The notes: generated by a model not told the origin, from the sequence alone. Shown: positions 23,728 to 33,030, counted from the first letter of the stretch. The stretch is 64,000 bases of DNA from VRUE01 sp963753585 (GCA_963753585.1 CAVWCU010000001.1:496001-560000); one strand, 5' to 3'. Translations and numbers: made by a program.

Positions 23728-26625
23728 ATGCGTAGAATCGCGCCAGTGGCCGCTTCGGATCGGATCGTCATCTCGGGTGCCCGGGAGCACAACCTCAAGG
23801 ACGTCGACGTCGAGCTGCCTCGCGACGCGTTGATCGTGATCACGGGGCTTTCGGGGTCGGGAAAGTCGAGCCTCGCCTTCGACACGATCTACGCCGAGGG
23901 GCAGCGGCGCTACGTCGAGTCGCTCTCCGCCTACGCCCGTCAGTTCCTCGGGCTGATGGAGAAGCCCGACGTCGACTCGATCGAGGGACTCTCGCCGGCG
24001 ATCTCGATCGACCAGAAGACGACCTCGCGCAACCCGCGCTCCACGGTCGGCACGGTGACGGAGATCCACGACTACCTGCGCCTACTCTGGGCACGGATCG
24101 GCGTCCCGCATTGCCCCGAGTGCGGGGCCGAGATCACCGGCCAGACCCAGGAGCAGATCGTCGACCGGCTGATGACCCTCGAGGAGGGCGTCAAGTTCAT
24201 GGTGATGGCGCCGGTTGTTCGCGGGCGCAAAGGCGAGTACGGCAAGCTGCTCGAGCAGTTCCGTCTCGAGGGCTACTCGCGGGTGAAAATCGACGGCGAG
24301 CTTCGACGGCTCGACGAGGAGATCGTCCTCGACAAGAAGTTCAAACACGACATCTCGGTGGTCGTCGACCGCCTGGTGATGAAACCGGACCTGCGCAGGC
24401 GCCTATCCGAGTCGGTCGAGGCCGCCGCGGGCCTTGCGGGCGGACTGGTCGAAGTCGAGATGGTCGAGGAGAAGGCGGGCGAGCCGTTGCTGTTCTCCGA
24501 GCAGTTCGCCTGCCTGAGCTGTGGCACCTCGATCCCCGAGCTGGAGCCGCGGATCTTCTCCTTCAACTCGCCGCACGGCGCCTGCGAGCGCTGCCACGGC
24601 CTCGGATTCCAGCGGGTCATCGATCCCGAGCTGGTCGTCCCCGACCCGACCCTTTCTCTGGCCGAGGGCGCCCTGCAGCCCTGGAACCGGGGAGTCACCG
24701 CCTACTGGCGGCGGCTGATCGCGGCCGTTGCCGAGGAGTACGGAGTCGACGCCGAGAAGCCCTGGTCGAAGCTGAAGAAATCGGAGAAAGAGATCTTCCT
24801 CCACGGCACCGGAGACGAGCGCCACCAGGTGACCTACACGAACCGCTTCGGCCGGCGCCGCTCCTACAGGGTTCGCTTCGAGGGGATCGTCAACCAACTC
24901 CAGCGCCGTTATGAGGAGACCGACTCCGAGGTCAACCGCGAGCGGATCGAGGGCTACATGGCCGAGCAGCCCTGCCCCGATTGCGATGGCGCCCGGCTGC
25001 GCCCGGAGAGCCTCGCGGTCAAGGTCGGCGGGATCAGCATCGCGGACTTCAGCCAGATGTCCGCTCGCGGCGCGGGGGAGTGGATCGCCGCCCTGGAGCT
25101 GACCGAAACGGAGCGGGCGATTGCGCGGCTGATCGTGCGCGAGATCTCCGAACGGCTCGCCTTCCTCGAGAACGTCGGCATCGGCTATCTCTCTCTGGGT
25201 CGCTCCGCCCGCTCGCTCTCCGGCGGCGAGGCGCAGCGGATCCGCCTCGCGACTCAGATCGGCTCCAGCCTGGTCGGCGTGATGTACGTGCTCGACGAGC
25301 CCTCGATCGGGCTGCACCAACGCGACAACGAGAAGCTGATCGCCACCCTCGACCGCCTCCGCGACCTCGGCAACACGGTGATCGTGGTCGAGCACGACGA
25401 GGGCACGATGCTCGCCGCCGACCACCTCGTCGACCTCGGCCCCGGCGCCGGCGAACACGGCGGCCACGTGATCGCCGCCGGCACCCCGGCCGCCGTCGCC
25501 AAGAACCCCGCCTCGCTGACCGGCCAGTACCTCTCCGGCAAGCGCCGGATCGAGCTTCCCGCGCAGCGGCGCAAGCCCAGCGGCGCCCTGCGCGTCCGCG
25601 GCGCCCGCGAACACAACCTCAAGGAAGTCGACGTCGCGATCCCGCTTGGCGTCTTCTGTTGCGTAACCGGTGTCTCGGGCTCGGGCAAGTCGACCCTGGT
25701 CAACGAGACCCTGCACCACTCGGTCGCCAACCGGCTGCACCAGGCGAAGCTGCGCCCGGGCGCCCACGACGGGGTCGACGGCCTCAGCCAGATCGACAAG
25801 ATCATCAACATCGACCAGTCGCCGATCGGCCGCACGCCGCGCTCCAACCCGGCGACCTACACCGGCGTCTTCGACCACATCCGCCAGCTCTTCACCCAGA
25901 CCCAGGAGGCGCGGACCCGCGGCTACAAGCCCGGCCGCTTCAGCTTCAACGTCAAGGGCGGGCGCTGCGAGGTCTGCCGCGGCGACGGCCAGATCAAGAT
26001 CGAGATGCACTTCCTGCCCGACGTCTACGTCCCCTGCGAGCAGTGCCACGGCAAGCGCTACAACCGTGAGACGCTCGAGGTCCGCTTCAAGGGCAAGAAC
26101 ATCGGCGACGTGCTGGAGATGTCGGTCGAGGAGGCGGTCGTCTTCTTCGAGAACGTGCCGAAGATCGCGCGGCGCCTGCGCACCCTGCACGACGTCGGCC
26201 TCGACTACATCCGCCTCGGCCAGGCGGCGACGACCCTCTCCGGGGGCGAGGCGCAGCGAGTGAAGCTGGCGACCGAGCTCTCCAAAGTCGCTACCGGCAA
26301 CACCCTCTACATCCTCGACGAGCCGACCACGGGCTTGCACTTCGCCGACGTGCAGCGCCTGCTCGACGTGCTCGGCCGCCTGGTCGACGCCGGCAACAGC
26401 GTCGTCGTGATCGAGCACAACCTCGACGTGATCAAGACCGCCGACCGCCTCATCGACCTCGGCCCCGAGGGGGGCGAAGAGGGGGGAGAGGTGGTCGCCA
26501 CCGGCACCCCGGAGGAGGTAGCAGCGGTCGAGGGCTCCTACACCGGCCGCTTCCTCGCCGAGCTGGTCGAGCCGGCGAAGCCGAAGCGAGCCTCGCGCAA
26601 GCGGCGCGAGCCGGTTGCGGCCTGA
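23728..26625 (+). CDS. uvrA: UvrABC excinuclease subunit A
   Basis: The 965-residue damage sensor of nucleotide excision repair carries two ABC ATPase modules. First: GLSGSGKSS at 40-48, zinc-finger Cys in CPECGAEITG and CLSCG/CERCHGLGF, signature SLSGGEAQRIRLATQIG. Second: GVSGSGKSTLVNE near 649, zinc motif GGRCEVCRGDGQIKIEMHF with CEQCHGKRYN, signature TLSGGEAQRVKLATEL. The GTG at 23746 (VAASDRIVISG) could also be the start. It lies 28 bases after palindrome copy C; no LexA box was recognised. Confidence 0.97.
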   Translation: MRRIAPVAASDRIVISGAREHNLKDVDVELPRDALIVITGLSGSGKSSLAFDTIYAEGQRRYVESLSAYARQFLGLMEKPDVDSIEGLSPAISIDQKTTSRNPRSTVGTVTEIHDYLRLLWARIGVPHCPECGAEITGQTQEQIVDRLMTLEEGVKFMVMAPVVRGRKGEYGKLLEQFRLEGYSRVKIDGELRRLDEEIVLDKKFKHDISVVVDRLVMKPDLRRRLSESVEAAAGLAGGLVEVEMVEEKAGEPLLFSEQFACLSCGTSIPELEPRIFSFNSPHGACERCHGLGFQRVIDPELVVPDPTLSLAEGALQPWNRGVTAYWRRLIAAVAEEYGVDAEKPWSKLKKSEKEIFLHGTGDERHQVTYTNRFGRRRSYRVRFEGIVNQLQRRYEETDSEVNRERIEGYMAEQPCPDCDGARLRPESLAVKVGGISIADFSQMSARGAGEWIAALELTETERAIARLIVREISERLAFLENVGIGYLSLGRSARSLSGGEAQRIRLATQIGSSLVGVMYVLDEPSIGLHQRDNEKLIATLDRLRDLGNTVIVVEHDEGTMLAADHLVDLGPGAGEHGGHVIAAGTPAAVAKNPASLTGQYLSGKRRIELPAQRRKPSGALRVRGAREHNLKEVDVAIPLGVFCCVTGVSGSGKSTLVNETLHHSVANRLHQAKLRPGAHDGVDGLSQIDKIINIDQSPIGRTPRSNPATYTGVFDHIRQLFTQTQEARTRGYKPGRFSFNVKGGRCEVCRGDGQIKIEMHFLPDVYVPCEQCHGKRYNRETLEVRFKGKNIGDVLEMSVEEAVVFFENVPKIARRLRTLHDVGLDYIRLGQAATTLSGGEAQRVKLATELSKVATGNTLYILDEPTTGLHFADVQRLLDVLGRLVDAGNSVVVIEHNLDVIKTADRLIDLGPEGGEEGGEVVATGTPEEVAAVEGSYTGRFLAELVEPAKPKRASRKRREPVAA

Positions 26626-26743
26626 GCCGGCGATTAGCCACTAACCGGAAATTGTGTGTGCCGACGGTGGCCGAGCGCTACCTTGAAGAGTGAGAAACGC
26701 GGCAAGCGGGTAGCGGTTCGGGCAGGGCAAAAGGAGAACGCTC

Positions 26744-27850
26744 ATGTCCCACTCAGGTTTGAAGCGACTCGGGGCCGCGACTTTCATCCTTGCGGTCACT
26801 GTCCTCGCCGTCGGCTGCGGTGACGACGACGGGGGAACGGGTGAAGGTGGCGGAGGCGGTCCGACGATCGCCCTGTTGCTGCCCGAGAACCAGACCCCAC
26901 GCTACGAGGCTTCCGACCGACCGCGCTTCGAAGAAAAGGTCGAAGAAATATGCCCTGACTGCGAGATCCTTTACAGCAACGCCACCGAGGACGCGTCCAA
27001 GCAGCAGAGCCAGGTCGAAGCGGCGCTGACTCAAGGCGCCGACGTGCTGGTGCTGGACCCGGTTGACGCCGCCTCGGCGGCCGCCAGCGTCCAGAAGGCC
27101 GACCAGCAGGGCGTGCCGGTGCTGAGCTACGACCGGCTGATCCTTGGCGCTGAAGTCGCCGTCTACGTCTCCTTCGACAACGTCCGCGTCGGCGAACTGC
27201 AGGCCGAATCGCTCTCCAAAAAACTGAAAGAAGACGGCAATCCCAAAGGGCCGATCGTGAAGATCAACGGTGACCCCGCGGACAGCAACGCCGCCCTCTT
27301 CAAGGAAGGCTCGAACAAAGGGTTCGAAGCCGCCGGCGTCGAGATCGCCAAGGAATACGACACGCCGGAATGGTCGGCGACCAACGCCCAGAACGAGATG
27401 CAGCAGGCGATCACGGCGATCGGCAAAGACGGCTTCGCCGGGGTCTATGCGGCCAACGACGACACCGGCGGCGGTGCGATCGCGGCGATGAAAGCGGCCG
27501 GGATTGACCCCGAAGAACGGCCCACCACCGGTCAGGACGCGACGGTCGCCGGCCTGCAGCGGATCCTTGCTGGTCAGCAGTACATGACGGTCTACAAGGC
27601 CTACAAGCCCGAGGCCTCGATCAGTGCCGAAATCGCCATCGACCTCGCCGAAGGCAGAGAAATCCCGCAGGGCAAAGTCACCGACGAACTCGACAACGAA
27701 GCGGGCAAAGTACCCTCGATCCTGTTCGAACCGATCGCGGTTACCAAAGACAACATCAAGCAGACCGTGATCGCGGACGAAGAAGTATCGGTCGACGAAC
27801 TCTGCACTGGCCCCTACGTCAAAGCCTGCGAAAAAGCGGGGATCTCTTAG
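26744..27850 (+). CDS. Sugar ABC transporter substrate-binding lipoprotein (xylose-type)
   Basis: The 368-residue protein has a lipoprotein signal: basic N-terminus, hydrophobic run, then LAVGC with Cys near 25. The periplasmic-binding type 1 fold of sugar receptors follows: TIALLLPENQTPRYEASDRP, ALTQGADVLVLDPVDAASAA, VPVLSYDRLIL and FAGVYAANDDTGGGAIAAMK. These resemble D-xylose-binding XylF. A strong ribosome site (AAAAGGAGAA) precedes the ATG at 26744. It uses GAA and AAA codons far more than neighbouring genes. It heads an importer operon with the next two genes. Confidence 0.9.
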   Translation: MSHSGLKRLGAATFILAVTVLAVGCGDDDGGTGEGGGGGPTIALLLPENQTPRYEASDRPRFEEKVEEICPDCEILYSNATEDASKQQSQVEAALTQGADVLVLDPVDAASAAASVQKADQQGVPVLSYDRLILGAEVAVYVSFDNVRVGELQAESLSKKLKEDGNPKGPIVKINGDPADSNAALFKEGSNKGFEAAGVEIAKEYDTPEWSATNAQNEMQQAITAIGKDGFAGVYAANDDTGGGAIAAMKAAGIDPEERPTTGQDATVAGLQRILAGQQYMTVYKAYKPEASISAEIAIDLAEGREIPQGKVTDELDNEAGKVPSILFEPIAVTKDNIKQTVIADEEVSVDELCTGPYVKACEKAGIS

Positions 27851-27863
27851 CCGGGGGGATGCG

Positions 27864-28637
27864 ATGAGCGCAGAAGCCCCGTTGCTCGAGATCGACGGGG
27901 TAAGCAAGAGGTTCGGCCCGGTCCAGGCCCTGGACCGGGTCGACTTCGGCGTCGGCGAAGGCGAAGTTGTCGCGCTGGTCGGCGACAACGGGGCCGGCAA
28001 GTCGACCCTGGTTAAGGCGATCGCCGGGATCCACCCGCCGGACGCCGGTGAGATTCGCTTCGCCGGGGAGCGGGTGACGATCTCCCGGCCCCATGACGCC
28101 ACGGCCCTGGGCATCGCGACCGTCTACCAGGACCTGGCGCTCTGCGACAACCTAGACGTGGTGGCAAACATCTTCCTCGGTCAGGAGGAGATCACCGGTG
28201 GGCCGGCCCGGACGACCCGCCAGCTCGACGAGGCGAAGATGGAGCACCGGGCGGGCGACCTGCTCTCCAGCCTTGCGGTGACGATTCCCAGCCTGCGCAC
28301 CGAGGTCGGGACGCTCTCCGGCGGGCAGCGCCAGCAGGTAGCAGTGGCGCGTTCGCTGCTGGGCGAGCCGAAGGTAGTGCTCCTCGACGAGCCGACGGCG
28401 GCGCTCGGCGTGCCGCAGACCAAGCTGGTGCTGGAGCTGATCGGGACTCTGCGCGAGCGTGGCCTGGGCGTGGTCGTGATCAGCCACAACCTCGCCAACA
28501 TCTTCGAGGTCGCCGACCGGATCGTCGTCCTGCGCCTCGGGCGCGCCGCCGGCGATTTCAGCGCCGAGCAGACGACGGAGGAGCACATCGTCTCGGCGAT
28601 CACGGGTGCCGGGGGCGACGGGGAAGAGCAGCGATGA
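27864..28637 (+). CDS. Sugar ABC transporter ATP-binding protein
   Basis: The 257-residue protein is a single ABC ATPase domain: Walker A GDNGAGKST near 43, Q-loop VYQDLALCDNL, signature TLSGGQRQQVAVARSLLG near 152, Walker B VVLLDEPTAALG near 173 and switch His in VISHNL. Classical xylose/ribose importers have a double ATPase of about 500 residues; this half-size form is like FrcA-type proteins and presumably dimerises. It lies 13 bases after the binding-protein gene and its stop overlaps the permease start (ATGA). Confidence 0.92.
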   Translation: MSAEAPLLEIDGVSKRFGPVQALDRVDFGVGEGEVVALVGDNGAGKSTLVKAIAGIHPPDAGEIRFAGERVTISRPHDATALGIATVYQDLALCDNLDVVANIFLGQEEITGGPARTTRQLDEAKMEHRAGDLLSSLAVTIPSLRTEVGTLSGGQRQQVAVARSLLGEPKVVLLDEPTAALGVPQTKLVLELIGTLRERGLGVVVISHNLANIFEVADRIVVLRLGRAAGDFSAEQTTEEHIVSAITGAGGDGEEQR

Positions 28638-29863
28638 GCGCCGCCGCAGGCGCCACCCCGGCGGCGGCCGGACAGCCCCAGGACCAGGCAGGGCCTGCCC
28701 CCAGCGCCCTGCGGCGCTTCGTCCAGGGCGACCTCGCCTCGCTGCGAGTCGTCCTCGGCCTGGCGGTGATCTGGGCGATCTTCCAGTCCCAGAACGACCG
28801 CTTCCTCTCGGCCGAGAACCTGACCAACCTGATGCTGCAGATCACCGCGGTCGGGCTGATCTCGATCGGCATCGTCTACGTGCTCCTGCTCGGCGAGATC
28901 GACCTCTCGGTCGGTGCGGTCAGCGGCCTGGCCGCCGCCGTGATGACCGTGCTCAACGTCAAGCACGGCTGGAACCCCTATCTCGCGATCGCCGCCGGCG
29001 TGCTCGTCGGCACCGCGATCGGCCTGTTCCAGGGGTCGGTGTTCAGCCGCTTCGGCGTGCCCTCCTTCGTCGTCACCCTCGCCGGCCTGCTTGCCTGGCA
29101 GGGCGCCCTGCTCCAAGTCCTCGGCTCGACCGGCTCGATCAACATCAACGACCCGAAGATCACCGGCCTCGCCAATACCTTCTACTCGGACGCAGTCGGC
29201 TGGACCCTCGCCGCGGTCATCGTCGCCGCCTATGCGGGCGTCGTCCTCGCCGGGCACCGCAGCCGCGTCGCCCACGGGCTGACCGGAGAGAGCCGGAGCC
29301 TCGCGCTGCTGGCGGTGCGGATCGCCCTCCTTGCCGCGATCACGGTCGGCGCGGTGGCCGTCCTCAACTCCGACCGCGGCGTGCCGCTGGCGCTGCTGAT
29401 CCTGCTCGCCTTCGTCGTCGGCTTCGAATACATCGCCAAGCGCACCCGATTCGGCCGCCACGTCTACGCCGTCGGCGGTTCCGCCGAGGCGGCGCGCCGG
29501 GCCGGCATAGGGGTCGACAAGATCCGCGTTGCCGTCTTCGCCCTGGCCAGCACGATGGCGGCGATCGGCGGCATCCTCGCTGCCTCCCGGCTGCTCGCGG
29601 TCAACCAGAGCTCCGGGGGCAGCGAACTGCTGCTGCTGGCGATCGCCGGACCGGTGATCGCCGGAACCAGCCTCTTCGGCGGCCGCGGCGCGGTCTGGAC
29701 CGCGTTGCTGGGTGCCCTGGTGATCGGCTCGATCGCAAACGGCATGGACCTGCTCGCGCTCTCCTCCGCAGTCAAGTTCATGGTCACCGGCGGCGTCCTC
29801 CTGCTGGCCGTCATCGTCGACGCGATTGCCCGGCGTGAGCGCCAAGCGGCTGGCCGGGTTTAG
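28634..29863 (+). CDS. Sugar ABC transporter permease (XylH/RbsC family)
   Basis: The 409-residue membrane protein has about 10 hydrophobic segments and the family features NRFLSAENLTNLMLQITAVG, YVLLLGEIDLSVGAVSGLAA, FGVPSFVVTLAGLLAWQGAL, RRAGIGVDKIRVAVFALAST and IAGTSLFGGRGAVWTALLGA. It forms the membrane channel of the importer. The start overlaps the ATPase stop. It ends 6 bases from the convergent ROK kinase gene; a sugar kinase beside a sugar importer suggests a shared pathway. Confidence 0.92.
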   Translation: MSAAAGATPAAAGQPQDQAGPAPSALRRFVQGDLASLRVVLGLAVIWAIFQSQNDRFLSAENLTNLMLQITAVGLISIGIVYVLLLGEIDLSVGAVSGLAAAVMTVLNVKHGWNPYLAIAAGVLVGTAIGLFQGSVFSRFGVPSFVVTLAGLLAWQGALLQVLGSTGSININDPKITGLANTFYSDAVGWTLAAVIVAAYAGVVLAGHRSRVAHGLTGESRSLALLAVRIALLAAITVGAVAVLNSDRGVPLALLILLAFVVGFEYIAKRTRFGRHVYAVGGSAEAARRAGIGVDKIRVAVFALASTMAAIGGILAASRLLAVNQSSGGSELLLLAIAGPVIAGTSLFGGRGAVWTALLGALVIGSIANGMDLLALSSAVKFMVTGGVLLLAVIVDAIARRERQAAGRV

Positions 29864-29869
29864 GAGGGC

Positions 29870-30829
29870 TCAGCGAGCGAACAGCAGCGAGGCGCCGACC
29901 GCGCCGCCCAGATCGCCGAGTGAGGCGACGCGGACCGCAGGCGGGCGCTCGTCGACGAAGAGGTGCTTGCCCATCTCCTTGGTTAGCGGCCCCATATAGC
30001 GCTCGCCGAAGCGAACGCCGAGGCCGCCGCCGATGATCACCGCTTCGGGGTCGAGCAGGTTGACGGCCGACGCGATCCCCGTGCCCAGGGCCTCGATTGC
30101 CCGGTCGATCAGCTTCTCGGCGAGGTGGTCCCCGTGGTCCAGCGCACGCTGCCAGATGCCGCTGGTCAGTCGGTCTTTCTCGTGCTTGTGCATCAGCTTG
30201 AAGAGATCGGTCTTGACACCGTCATCGTGCTGGCGCCTTGCCTCCGCCTCCATCGCCGCCCGGCCCGCGTAGGCCTCCATGCAGCCCCTGCGCCCGCAGG
30301 GGCACTTCGCCCCGCCGTGCTTTATGACCATGTGGCCGATCTCCCCGGCGGCGCCGCGACCGAGCCAGGGCTTTCCGTCGAGTACCAGGCCGCCGCCGAC
30401 CCCCGTGCCCCAGAAGACGCCGATCAGGCTGGAGAACTCGCGTCCGGCGCCGAGGTGGAACTCGGCCTCCGTGGCCACCTGGACGTCGTTGCCGACGCGG
30501 ACCGCGGTCCCAAGCGCCTCCTCGAGCGCGTCCGCCAGCGCGAAGCTGCCCTCCCAGCCCGGAAGGTTGCGGGCGCCGGAGACGACGCCCGTCCGCTCGT
30601 CGGCGTCGCCGGGCGAGCCGACGCCGACACCCTCGAGGGCGTCGGTCTGCACTCCGGCTTCCTCGGCAGCCTCGCGGAGCGCCGCCGCCATCTCACCGGC
30701 CACGTCCTCGGGCCCCCCGCTCCTCGGCGTCGGCCGCCGCGACTGGCCGAGCACCTCGCCGCTCGCGTCGACGATCGCGGTCTGGATCTTTGTCCCGCCG
30801 AGGTCGATACCACCGCGCAAGTCCGCCAC
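29870..30829 (-). CDS. ROK-family sugar kinase (glucokinase-like)
   Basis: The 319-residue protein has GIDLGGTKIQTAIVD (phosphate 1 motif) near 7 and the ROK signature around GAAGEIGHMVIKHGGAKCPCGRRGCMEAY split by the zinc-binding Cys residues (CPCGRRGC near 180). The EIGH glutamate and His match sugar-binding and zinc ligands. The C-terminal VIIGGGLGVRFGERY completes the ATPase fold. The start is a GTG. It probably phosphorylates a hexose such as glucose. It is convergent with the importer permease and divergent from the acyltransferase gene. Confidence 0.88.
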   Translation of the reverse strand: MADLRGGIDLGGTKIQTAIVDASGEVLGQSRRPTPRSGGPEDVAGEMAAALREAAEEAGVQTDALEGVGVGSPGDADERTGVVSGARNLPGWEGSFALADALEEALGTAVRVGNDVQVATEAEFHLGAGREFSSLIGVFWGTGVGGGLVLDGKPWLGRGAAGEIGHMVIKHGGAKCPCGRRGCMEAYAGRAAMEAEARRQHDDGVKTDLFKLMHKHEKDRLTSGIWQRALDHGDHLAEKLIDRAIEALGTGIASAVNLLDPEAVIIGGGLGVRFGERYMGPLTKEMGKHLFVDERPPAVRVASLGDLGGAVGASLLFAR

Positions 30830-30849
30830 GTGCGTCAGTCTATGGCGCG

Positions 30850-31419
30850 GTGCAGAGAGGGTGGCGCATCTGGTGGGCGAAGCGGCGCTGGTATGAGCGC
30901 AACCGGCGAGGAGCCCGGCGCTGGCGGCTGGCCCGCCACGCGGCGCGCGGCGGCTTCTACGTGCGCCAGCCGGTCGAGGGCGAGGTCCTCGAGGCGCTCG
31001 ACGAGGGTCGCCTGCGGATCGGCGAAGGGACCTTGCTGGAGCCGGGTTGCTGGCTCACCCTGGCTCCCGAGGCGCGGATCGAGATCGGCGAGGGCTGCTT
31101 CCTCAACCGCAACACGATGCTGGCCGCGCTCGAGCGGATCGAGATCGGCGACCACACGATGTTCGCCAACGGCTGCTTCGTTGGCGACTCCGACCATCGC
31201 TTCGACGATCCCGATGTCCCGATCACCCAGCAGGGCTTCACCTCCAAGGGGCCGGTGAGGATCGGCTCCAACTGCTGGTTCGGCGCCAACTGTGTCGTCA
31301 CCAGTGGGGTGACGATCGGCGACCGCTGCGTGATCGGTGCCAACTCGGTCGTCACCCGCGACCTGCCGCCCGGGACGATCGCGGCGGGCAGCCCTGCGAG
31401 GCCGCTGAAGCGGCATTAG
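30850..31419 (+). CDS. Hexapeptide-repeat acyltransferase (WbbJ/LacA type)
   Basis: The 189-residue protein begins with a basic, Trp-rich helix (VQRGWRIWWAKRRWYERNRR). The left-handed beta-helix repeats follow: RIEIGEGCFLNRNTMLAALE, RIEIGDHTMFANGCFVGDSD, VRIGSNCWFGANCVVTSGVT and IGDRCVIGANSVVTRDLPPG, with SDHRF near the probable catalytic His. The terminal IAAGSPARPLKRH is typical of O-acetyltransferases acting on glycans or cell-surface sugars. The GTG at 30850 is the best in-frame start after the divergent ROK gene. Confidence 0.87.
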   Translation: MQRGWRIWWAKRRWYERNRRGARRWRLARHAARGGFYVRQPVEGEVLEALDEGRLRIGEGTLLEPGCWLTLAPEARIEIGEGCFLNRNTMLAALERIEIGDHTMFANGCFVGDSDHRFDDPDVPITQQGFTSKGPVRIGSNCWFGANCVVTSGVTIGDRCVIGANSVVTRDLPPGTIAAGSPARPLKRH

Positions 31420-31481
31420 CAGTTGCCATTGGGCAACGCGCGCAATGTGATCAAAACCGCGTAGTTCCGCACGAGACTGCC

Positions 31482-31487
31482 TATAAT
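31482..31487 (+). promoter_or_regulatory. Perfect -10 box of the panC promoter
   Basis: TATAAT lies 27 bases upstream of the panC ATG. The -35 region at 17-base spacing is weak (GCGTAG-like). Upstream, TTGCC-ATTG-GGCAA at about 31420-31433 is a short inverted repeat of unknown role. Confidence 0.55.
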
Positions 31488-31513
31488 CCGCAAGCGGCCG
31501 TGACCCGAAGGGC

Positions 31514-32419
31514 ATGGACCAAATGAACCTCGCAGAACTCGTCGATCCCACCCACGCACAAGGCGACGTGAAGCTCTTCCGTGTCAAGGACGAGCTTCGA
31601 GCTGCGCTTGCTCCGGCGCGACGGGACGGCGGCTCGATCGGCCTGGTGCCGACGATGGGCTACCTCCACGAGGGGCATCTCTCGCTGCTGCGCGCCGCCC
31701 GCGCCGAGTGCGATCTCGTCGTCATGAGCCTCTTCGTCAACCCGGCCCAGTTCGGCCCCGGCGAGGACCTCGACCGCTACCCGCGCGACGAGGAGCGCGA
31801 CCTGCGGCTCGCTGCGGAGGCCGGCGTCGACCTCGTCTACGCGCCGCCGGTGGAGGCGGTCTATCCGGGCGGATTTGCCACCCAGGTCGAGGTCGACGGC
31901 GAGCTGACTGCGGTCCTCGACGGCGACCCCTCGCGCCGTGGCCCTGAGCACTTCCGCGGCGTCACCACGGTCGTGGCCAAGCTCTTCAACACAGTCCAGC
32001 CCGACGTCGCCTACTTCGGCCAGAAGGACGCGCAGCAAGTAGCGGTGATCCGCCGCATGGTCCGCGACCTCGACGTCCCCGTGAGGGTCGAGGTGCTGCC
32101 GACCGTGCGCGAGGCCGACGGCCTGGCGATGAGCTCCCGCAACGCCTACCTCGACCCGCGCGCGCGGGCGCAGGCGACCGCGCTCTCGCGGGCGCTACGT
32201 GTCGCAGAGGAGACGGCCCGTGCCCAGGGCCTCGATGCCGGCCTGCGGGCCGCCCGCGCCGAGCTCGAGGCCGCCGGGGTCGAGTCCGAGTACCTGGAGG
32301 CGCGCGACGCAGAGAACTTGACCGAGGTCGCCGAGCTCGGCGACCGCAACGTGCTGGTCGCGGTGGCCGCCCACGTCGGCGGCGCCCGCCTGATCGACAA
32401 CGTGGTGATTCGACCTTGA
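31514..32419 (+). CDS. panC: Pantoate--beta-alanine ligase (pantothenate synthetase)
   Basis: The 301-residue enzyme joins pantoate and beta-alanine to make pantothenate. Visible motifs are VPTMGYLHEGHLSLLR (with the HxGH nucleotide-binding signature), MSLFVNPAQFGPGEDLDRYP, YFGQKDAQQVAVIRRMVRDL and the KMSKS-like AMSSRNAYL. An N-terminal extension of about 15 residues exists compared with most members, so an internal start is possible. A near-perfect -10 box lies 27 bases upstream. It begins the panC-(small ORF)-panD-panB unit. Confidence 0.95.
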   Translation: MDQMNLAELVDPTHAQGDVKLFRVKDELRAALAPARRDGGSIGLVPTMGYLHEGHLSLLRAARAECDLVVMSLFVNPAQFGPGEDLDRYPRDEERDLRLAAEAGVDLVYAPPVEAVYPGGFATQVEVDGELTAVLDGDPSRRGPEHFRGVTTVVAKLFNTVQPDVAYFGQKDAQQVAVIRRMVRDLDVPVRVEVLPTVREADGLAMSSRNAYLDPRARAQATALSRALRVAEETARAQGLDAGLRAARAELEAAGVESEYLEARDAENLTEVAELGDRNVLVAVAAHVGGARLIDNVVIRP

Positions 32420-32452
32420 AACACGAAATTCGAAAGAGCTGACGGAGGCAAA

Positions 32453-32617
32453 ATGGCTGACCCCCAATCCCCGCACACCCGGATGACGCACGCGGCACTG
32501 CACATCTCTGCGTCCTCGGGTTTGCCTTTGGCACCACCAAAGGCTGCACCCTGCGTCCTTGATCTGCTTGGCCGCGTGCGCCCCCGGTCGCACGCGGACT
32601 GGAGGTCAGCCATCTGA
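32453..32617 (+). CDS. Small ORF (54 codons) between panC and panD, possible leader or coupling peptide
   Basis: It has a strong ribosome site (GACGGAGGCAAA) just before the ATG at 32453. The frame begins MADPQSPHTRMTHAALHISA and ends in a TGA that overlaps the panD ATG (TGATG). Two perfect 8-bp stem-loops lie inside it (GCCTTTGG/CCAAAGGC near 32522-32542 and CGCGTGCG/CGCACGCG near 32572-32595). The protein has no motif I know. Gene-like start and stop signals support translation; the hairpins also allow an attenuator reading. Confidence 0.5.
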   Translation: MADPQSPHTRMTHAALHISASSGLPLAPPKAAPCVLDLLGRVRPRSHADWRSAI

Positions 32618-33030
32618 TGCAAAGGCAGATGCTCAAGTCCAAGATCCACCGGGCGACGGTGACCGACTGCGACGTCGACTACATCGGCAGCATCACCATC
32701 GACACCGAGCTGATGGCGAGCGCGGACCTGATCACCAACGAGCAGGTCCACGTCTGGGACATCGACAACGGAGCGCGCTTCGTCACCTACGTGATCGACG
32801 GCGAGCCCGGGTCGAAGACGATGCAGGTCAACGGGGCGGCCGCGCACCTGACCCGCCCGGGCCACAAGATCATCGTCGCCTCCTTCGGCGCCTACGACGA
32901 GAGCGACCTCGAGACCTACTCGCCGGTCGTCGTCCACGTCGACGACGTGAACGAGATCGTCGCCGTCGACAGCCACCCCGAGGTGCTCCTCGCCGAGCCC
33001 GCGCACGCGTCGGACGCGGAGATGGCCTGA
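32617..33030 (+). CDS. panD: Aspartate 1-decarboxylase
   Basis: The 137-residue pyruvoyl enzyme makes beta-alanine for panC. The self-cleavage site is in YIGSITID (Gly-Ser near 24-25), preceded by MLKSKIHRATVTDCDVDY; the later NGAAAHLTRPGHKIIVASFG is also typical. The ATG overlaps the stop of the small ORF and its own stop overlaps the panB ATG, so panD appears translationally coupled on both sides. Confidence 0.96.
   Translation: MQRQMLKSKIHRATVTDCDVDYIGSITIDTELMASADLITNEQVHVWDIDNGARFVTYVIDGEPGSKTMQVNGAAAHLTRPGHKIIVASFGAYDESDLETYSPVVVHVDDVNEIVAVDSHPEVLLAEPAHASDAEMA

Noticed and set aside
24403..26418. Long minus-strand frame antisense to uvrA
   Set aside because: Low-complexity shadow of a GC-rich gene with no motif of its own.
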